Below are positions 60,601-64,000 of a stretch of DNA of 64,000 nt, piece by piece; positions within the stretch are counted from its first letter, which is position 1; each line of letters begins with the position of its first letter. This DNA comes from Astropecten irregularis (lineage: Eukaryota > Echinodermata > Asteroidea > Paxillosida > Astropectinidae): positions 21,514,001 through 21,578,000 of the forward strand of contig OZ020244.1 in assembly GCA_963971285.1 (NCBI GenBank). Direction: 5' to 3'. Below the pieces are notes generated by a model that was not told where the DNA came from, did not search any database, and saw only the letters and a list, made by a program, of their open reading frames with translations. The position numbers and the translations under genes are program-made.

Positions 60601-63313
60601 GTGATTCAATTGCACAAAGGGAGATCACTCCAAAGGTTGGAAGCAACTCACATCTAACTGTGAGCTGATGAGGAATATCAGGTTTGGAGTTTGGGTAACA
60701 TAGAAATCTGTAGAGCATCAGAACAGCAACAGATATTGGCATTACACTAATAGAGAATGAGATCTGAGGTTGATTTCACGAAGCCCTCCGATCTGTCGTA
60801 ACTAAAGTTACGAAGGATAATCCATCGCATCCTACATAAGCACGTATGACTGCAATGCATCATTTAAGTCCTACTATTGGTAGTAAGTTACGATGAGTTT
60901 GGTGGAATCAACCCCTGTGCATTTTAATATAAACTGCACAGTATTTGTTATCCCATATTATCTTTGGTCTATCTATCTTCTGCTGCAGAGCAATATGATG
61001 TACATGGATCCATTCCAGGAGACCTGGGCGGCCTTCTCTGATCGTCCCGTGGCTCGGCTGAGTGACTGGAGCGGGAAAAAGGTGAGGGCACTGTTTCAGA
61101 TACGCTGGCTGCATTTCAGTAGCAGGTGGGAGAAATATTAGCATTAAGCGCGGTATAAATGCTTAAATATTTCCGGACCAAAATCATTTAATATTCATGA
61201 TTTACTGCGGTACCCGCCGCGATATTGGATTTGATTCACCCCGCTGACCCCAGCTAGCTCGGTGGCCTAGCGGTATGGCATCTGCACTAGTAAGCAGGAG
61301 GTCATGGGTTCGAATCCCACCTGAGCCAGCATGTGATTTGTTCATGTGCGCTAACAAGCACTGAGTATACATTGATCATCCATGTCGGTGAAGGACAAGC
61401 CTAATTTGCTTAAATATTGTTAAATTCTTATCTCATCTGTTTACTTTTCGTCAATGTCATTTCCCCCCCTTTTTCTATGTTTCTGGTTGCCATGGTTTCA
61501 GGTGTGTTTTCGAGATGCTGTCTTCACCTTACCTCCTCGTATGATCCGTGGTTTTTTTTACAACATGCCGATGGTACCTCACACATACCACAGTAGCCTC
61601 ATGCATTCCTTCTCCAATCATATCCTCCATCGGCTCGGCATCAGACAGAAAAAGCCTGTGGTGAGTGTTTGTTGCTATCATAGCTCTCTTATATACGATA
61701 CTGCCATGACCGTTGAGCTATGCAGGACTTAAAAAGCGTTTCCTTGTGACATTGTCTCGTTCTTAACCCTAACCCTCATGCCAGTCAAAAGAAAAATCAG
61801 ATAGTTTGGGAAATTTGGGAATCTTTCTTTGTTTGTTCATTGGATTAGATTTCCAATATCTTCAACAGTACAGCTACCTTTTTGATTTTGTTTAGCGGTT
61901 TTTAAAAAATGATGACCAATCTTTCTTGCCAATCTCTTCCAGAATACAGGCAAAGTGCGGGTCACCATTTTGGACAGAAAATCTGCCCATAGAAATATCA
62001 TCAACCAGGAAGAGGTGAGGTCCATTTAATCCCATTGGTTTATGATAATCAGAAGTGAAATGCAACTTAGGATCCTTTGTTGTTTTTTGTTAAGGCTTGA
62101 ATTTGTAGTTTTGTAGTTGAAACATTCAAATGTATTTTGCCAATATGTCAAATGGTCATGCATGTGTTGCCAACATTTGTTGCAATGGTACATGAACATT
62201 GATACTTTTGTTCTCTTTTTTTTTTCTTTTTGTTTAGTTTTTTGTTTTTCATCGTTACTTACTATCAATCGTCTTATCGATGCATTGCAACCCTCCGTAG
62301 TGTGGGCACCCTACAATGGGTTATCCTTCGTAACTCGAGTTACGATCGATCGTAGGGTTTTGTGAAATCTACCCATGGTCTTATTTTTTTATACTTTTTT
62401 ATTTGTGTTAGAATTGTCCAAACTTTGACTTTCATCAAGTTAGGAGTCATTCATGAATTCACAATCCGTTTTTGTCAAACTTTCCATACCTGTCTATGAG
62501 TACATCATACCTTTTCCCCTAAAAGACAGAAACTGTAGTAGATAACTCGAACCAATTGTCAACATTCACTCAGGTTTTTGGTTTTGTTTTTGTTTGTGTG
62601 TGTGTAACTGTGTACCCTCGTCTTTGGTTGTATTGTAGCTAGTGCATGCGTTGCAGCAAGATCCTAGTTATGAAGTGAAAGTGGTGGTGTACAAGTGAGT
62701 TTCGCCTAGTTTCAATTTTTAGATGTGTACATGTAATGATATAATCGTTTGACATTGCTTTAGTACCGTGGGTGTTACGTCCCTCTACCCATGTGAGCTC
62801 CATCCGAAACTATGACATTAACATGACCCTGTTTATGAAGAACCTTGATCAATCTGCCCAAATTCAGTTTTGTTTGATAGCGTTTTGGGTTCTAAAGCCA
62901 ATTCGAACCCGTCGAGAGATTCCTCTAAAGTTTCTGGATAAAGCTGTCTCACAAGCTTCCTTTCCTGCAAAACTGAGGATGAATTGGCAGGTTATCGTGC
63001 ATCTAACGATAACAACGTCTAGTACTCTAGACTAGGCATCTGCATGCACTTTAACATGTTTAAGTAACCAAATTCTGGGGACATTCCTCTGCCCGAACAG
63101 CAGTTTTGTCCCCCACGGTTGTCTCCACAATTTAAGGGCTCACTACAGAGATAAGTTAATAATGGGATTGGGGAGACATTCAGAACCATTGTCATTTATT
63201 GTTTGTGACTTGAAATACAAGTGCCTGAGACTGTCTCCAAATTTATAATACATTTCCCCCCCTTTTCCCTCCTCAATTTCAGCCATAGTCTGACATTTCT
63301 ACAACAGATGGAG
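48674..63313 (+). CDS. EOGT: EOGT: EGF-domain-specific O-GlcNAc transferase (3' part beyond window)
   Basis: Twelve coding exons: 48674-48952, 49570-49667, 51947-52058, 55560-55663, 57409-57516, 58399-58505, 59310-59413, 60989-61081, 61502-61660, 61943-62014, 62639-62694, 63283-63313. Phases agree, giving 441 residues. EOGT is an ER-lumenal GT61 enzyme that adds GlcNAc to Ser/Thr of extracellular EGF repeats, including Notch. Seen: signal peptide ([15 protein letters not shown]), DPSCPYK and CWGYEKGC cysteine motifs, [59 protein letters not shown] and [10 protein letters not shown]. All have close human counterparts. The HGAGL catalytic region and C-terminal ER-retention signal are expected further right (human protein 527 aa). 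The second in-frame ATG (48686, A at -3) is in better context than the first. An out-of-frame ATG at 48649 opens an overlapping uORF. Confidence 0.95.
49958..50252. mobile_element. MITE-like element with GCGYGGTTCTA ends
   Basis: GCGTGGTTCTACGGGGGGCT at the left faces inverted CTAGAACCGCGCCT at the right, with several CTAGCCCCCC(A) blocks between. It lies in EOGT intron 2. Confidence 0.5.
50379..50522. mobile_element. Palindromic MITE, GATTTCAC family, copy d
   Basis: 144 bp, GATTTCACAAACGCTTTACG to the inverted end GTTAGTGAAATCGCC, flanked by CTG (50376-50378) and CTG (50523-50525). More diverged than copies a and c. It lies in EOGT intron 2. Confidence 0.7.
52285..52535. repeat. tRNA/SINE-like dispersed repeat, copy 2, with a B-box segment
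   Basis: On the minus strand GGGTAGCTCAGTTGGTAAGA (around 52310) is a classic tRNA A-box arm. Near 52510 the plus strand has GGTTCGAATCCCGCTC, a B box in the opposite sense, so two fragments are joined. It lies in EOGT intron 3. Related sequence at 49013-49060 (AATTTGAATCTGCAACCTCC). Confidence 0.5.
52795..53070 (+). repeat. Related dispersed repeat, copy 3
   Basis: GAAGATGGTGCTGGTAGAAAC, TTCGCCTGAAATGGTGCAC and ATGTCCGATTGGGCTAAAAC match the other copies. It lies in EOGT intron 3. Confidence 0.6.
53625..53925. repeat. Repeat with multiple CCCCGGGA / CCCCAGGGATT blocks
   Basis: CCCCGGGAAATAAATCCCCG, ACTCCCGGGGACAC, ATCCCCAGGGATTTCG, TCCCGGGGATTTTTTTGG, and GTGTGAAAG twice. A compound short-element remnant in EOGT intron 3. 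Confidence 0.45.
54023..54067. repeat. Perfect 20-bp hairpin
   Basis: AATCTGTTACCGTAAGCAAA (54023-54042), a 5-nt loop, then its exact inverse (54048-54067). Flanked by GCATGAAGTTGGGCCC, similar to MITE ends nearby. It lies in EOGT intron 3. Confidence 0.75.
54732..54876. mobile_element. MITE, second GATTTCAC family, copy 1 (CAG duplication)
   Basis: 145 bp, TTTTTGATTTCACCAAACTC to GACTTTGTGAAATCGACTC, flanked by CAG at 54729-54731 and 54877-54879. The interior (GTAACTTACTATCAATCGTA, GGGTTATCCTTCG) matches 60767-60914 inverted and 62245-62375. Same size and duplication type as the first family. Confidence 0.75.
55678..56012 (+). repeat. 12-bp minisatellite (GAGGCTAGAGCT) beside an EOGT donor
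   Basis: About 28 tandem units of GAGGCT(A)(G/A)AGCT variants begin some 14 nt after the EOGT exon 4 donor at 55664. The 12-bp unit keeps long frames open on both strands (AEARAEAR on plus, [11 protein letters not shown] on minus). These are repeat artefacts, since the EOGT frame meets TAA right at the donor. Confidence 0.85.
57580..57790 (-). repeat. Related dispersed repeat, copy 4 (partial)
   Basis: Reads AATACATGATTGGAAATAGT, CAGAACAGCACCCACA and GCCTGTGAAAATTTGAACTC on the plus strand, the inverse of the 40353/52795 order. It lies in EOGT intron 5. Confidence 0.5.
58543..58770. mobile_element. MITE, third family (TTGCTTAGCACAAAA), copy 1
   Basis: Begins GGGCCTATTTCATGGAGCTG, then AAATTGCTTAGCACAAAATG, AATAAAACAAACC, AAAGAACAATCACAAGTGAT and TTGTTAATCCTGTTTT, and ends with the inverted TTTGTGCTAAGTAGGGCCGTGA. 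The same block order is at 59478-59690. It lies in EOGT intron 6. Confidence 0.65.
58800..59100. repeat. Further GCTTAGC-type repeat remnants
   Basis: Contains ATTTCGTAAAGCTGCTCAGC and inverted ATATTTGCTTAGCAAATT / AATGCTAAGCAAAAATC, motifs of the third MITE family. Boundaries are unclear. Confidence 0.35.
59478..59690. mobile_element. MITE, third family, copy 2 (right end truncated)
   Basis: GGGGCCAATTTCTTAGAGAT, AAAAATTGCTTAGCACAAAA, AGTAAAACAAACCACCATTG, AAAGAACAATTGCAAGTGAT and TTGTTAATCCTGTTTTTAC follow copy 1. It lies in EOGT intron 7. Confidence 0.65.
60104..60126 (+). repeat. TTTA microsatellite
   Basis: About five tandem TTTA/ATTT units in EOGT intron 7. Confidence 0.7.
60767..60914. 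mobile_element. MITE, second GATTTCAC family, copy 2 (CTG duplication)
   Basis: 148 bp, AGGTTGATTTCACGAAGCCC to GTTTGGTGGAATCAACCC, flanked by CTG at 60764-60766 and 60915-60917. It contains GTTACGAAGGATAATCCATC and the inverse of the 54732 interior. It lies in EOGT intron 7, ending 74 nt before exon 8. Confidence 0.75.
61256..61328 (+). tRNA. tRNA-Thr(AGT)-like sequence, probably a pseudogene or SINE head
   Basis: It folds as a cloverleaf: acceptor AGCTCGG with CTGAGCC (first pair A-C mismatched, one G-T), D stem GCC/GGC, anticodon stem TCTGC/GCAGG, T arm TGGGTTCGAATCCCA. A box TGGCCTAGCGG and B box GGTTCGAATCC match RNA polymerase III consensus. The anticodon loop is ACTAGTAA, 8 nt, with an extra A before the expected 7-nt CTAGTAA. 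That insertion and the open terminal pair suggest a pseudogene or tRNA-derived SINE. It lies in EOGT intron 8. Confidence 0.5.
62245..62375. mobile_element. MITE, second GATTTCAC family, copy 3 (diverged ends)
   Basis: TTACTTACTATCAATCGTC, GATGCATTGCAACCC, GGGTTATCCTTCGTAACTC and TTTTGTGAAATCTACCC follow the order seen at 54732-54876. No clear duplication. It lies in EOGT intron 10. Confidence 0.6.
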
Positions 63314-63355
63314 GTAGGTGTGATATAATATTACAATTGGGTATTAAAGATGGCC

Positions 63356-63508
63356 ACACCATGTATAACACTCTTTGTCCACGTAGTCCGGCACTCTCTC
63401 TCCTGAGGACGACCAGAGCACACTGGTTGAAATGTCGAGAACTTGACTCTCATCGGTCCTTCTCAGGACCACACACCTTTCAAGAAGAGTATGTGTTATA
63501 CATGGTGT
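63356..63508. mobile_element. Short element with inverted ends and a hammerhead-like core
   Basis: ACACCATGTATAACAC...CTCTT (63356-63375) is inverted at 63484-63508. Inside: CTGAGGA (63403-63409), a 6-bp stem ACCAG/CTGGT with a 6-nt loop, and GAAA (63429-63432), then GTC/GAC and a GGTCCT-TCTC-AGGACC hairpin. This is the order of a hammerhead ribozyme core. The pair next to GAAA is C-T and stem III is weak, so a working ribozyme is doubtful. Confidence 0.35.
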
Positions 63509-64000
63509 CTCCGCAAGTCGTACTCTTTCTAGTCTCTCCACCATGCAAAACTTCAAAATCCTGCTGATATAATGATTATTGTTTTGTTTCGTTTCCAGCG
63601 AATATAATGAACTTCAGTTGTAAATGCTTCAAATTTTTGAAAAAAAAAAAAAAGAAGTAAGAAAATACAAGTCAGGAATCAACAAATAATCCTGATCAAA
63701 TTTGAACCCAATCAAGGGTGTAGACCTAGGGGGGCATTTTTTTTGTTTTTTTAATTGCCATTGGCTTTTCACCGACTTTACTGCATATTTTATTATCCCA
63801 CTGGCTCTACTATATTGCACAGTTTATTAGCTCAGTGAGCTTAGGTAACGACACATTTTTACAAGTCCGTTGGGTTTATTTGGGATCCTTAACTACACGT
63901 TTTACCAGGCCTCCAGGCGAGTTGACTGCATATTTTATGAGCCTATTTTGCCAGGTAACTGCCATTGAACTACCCCAAGGAGGTATGGATTACGGATAAG

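Noticed and set aside
63314-64000. Search for the next EOGT exon (HGAGL region)
   Set aside because: No in-frame exon with GT61 motifs could be found before the window ends, so the gene is treated as running off the edge.
1-64000. CRISPR arrays, bacterial operons, integrated viral genes
   Set aside because: No regularly spaced repeats, Shine-Dalgarno operons or viral protein motifs; the genes are spliced and metazoan.

Overview
This is a eukaryotic (metazoan) nuclear window of AT-rich DNA with four spliced protein genes, long introns and many short transposon-derived repeats. The proteins closely resemble their vertebrate counterparts, and there is one TR2/TR4-type nuclear receptor. This best suits an invertebrate deuterostome (echinoderm, hemichordate or amphioxus). 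I cannot name the species from sequence alone, and I see no bacterial, viral or CRISPR content.

Layout, left to right. (1) A C3orf18-like membrane protein on the minus strand: coding exons 2969-3588 and 1859-1985, non-coding 5' exon near 4599-4740, 3' end unresolved. (2) HEMK1 on the plus strand, eight coding exons from 5455 to 12681, encoding the mitochondrial release-factor glutamine methyltransferase. Genes 1 and 2 are head-to-head across a short promoter holding a 14-bp palindrome with CCAAT on both strands. (3) An NR2C (TR2/TR4) orphan nuclear receptor on the minus strand, fourteen coding exons from 33762 down to 16796 with a probable 5' UTR exon at 42077; it converges with HEMK1. (4) EOGT on the plus strand, starting near 48674, with twelve exons visible up to 63313. 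Its C-terminal part lies beyond the window. NR2C and EOGT diverge.

I assembled the exons by hand from reading frame, GT/AG sites and family motifs, and the phases of the joined exons agree throughout. The four genes have no common pathway. The linkage looks ancestral: in human, HEMK1 and C3orf18 are head-to-head neighbours at 3p21.31, and EOGT and NR2C2 also lie on 3p.

The rest is mostly repeats: MITEs with CAG/CTG duplications (PIF/Harbinger-like), a 2.4-kb hAT-like element with an 8-bp duplication and a nested TA-flanked element, two oppositely oriented ~280-bp elements with 5-bp duplications, a MULE-like MITE with a 9-bp duplication, fold-back elements, minisatellites, and decayed repeats with hammerhead-like cores. 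I found no previously undescribed multi-gene system. The most interesting points are the conserved divergent pair, three phase-0 45-nt exons in the NR2C N-terminus, a start-stop uORF overlapping the HEMK1 start codon, and the nested transposons.
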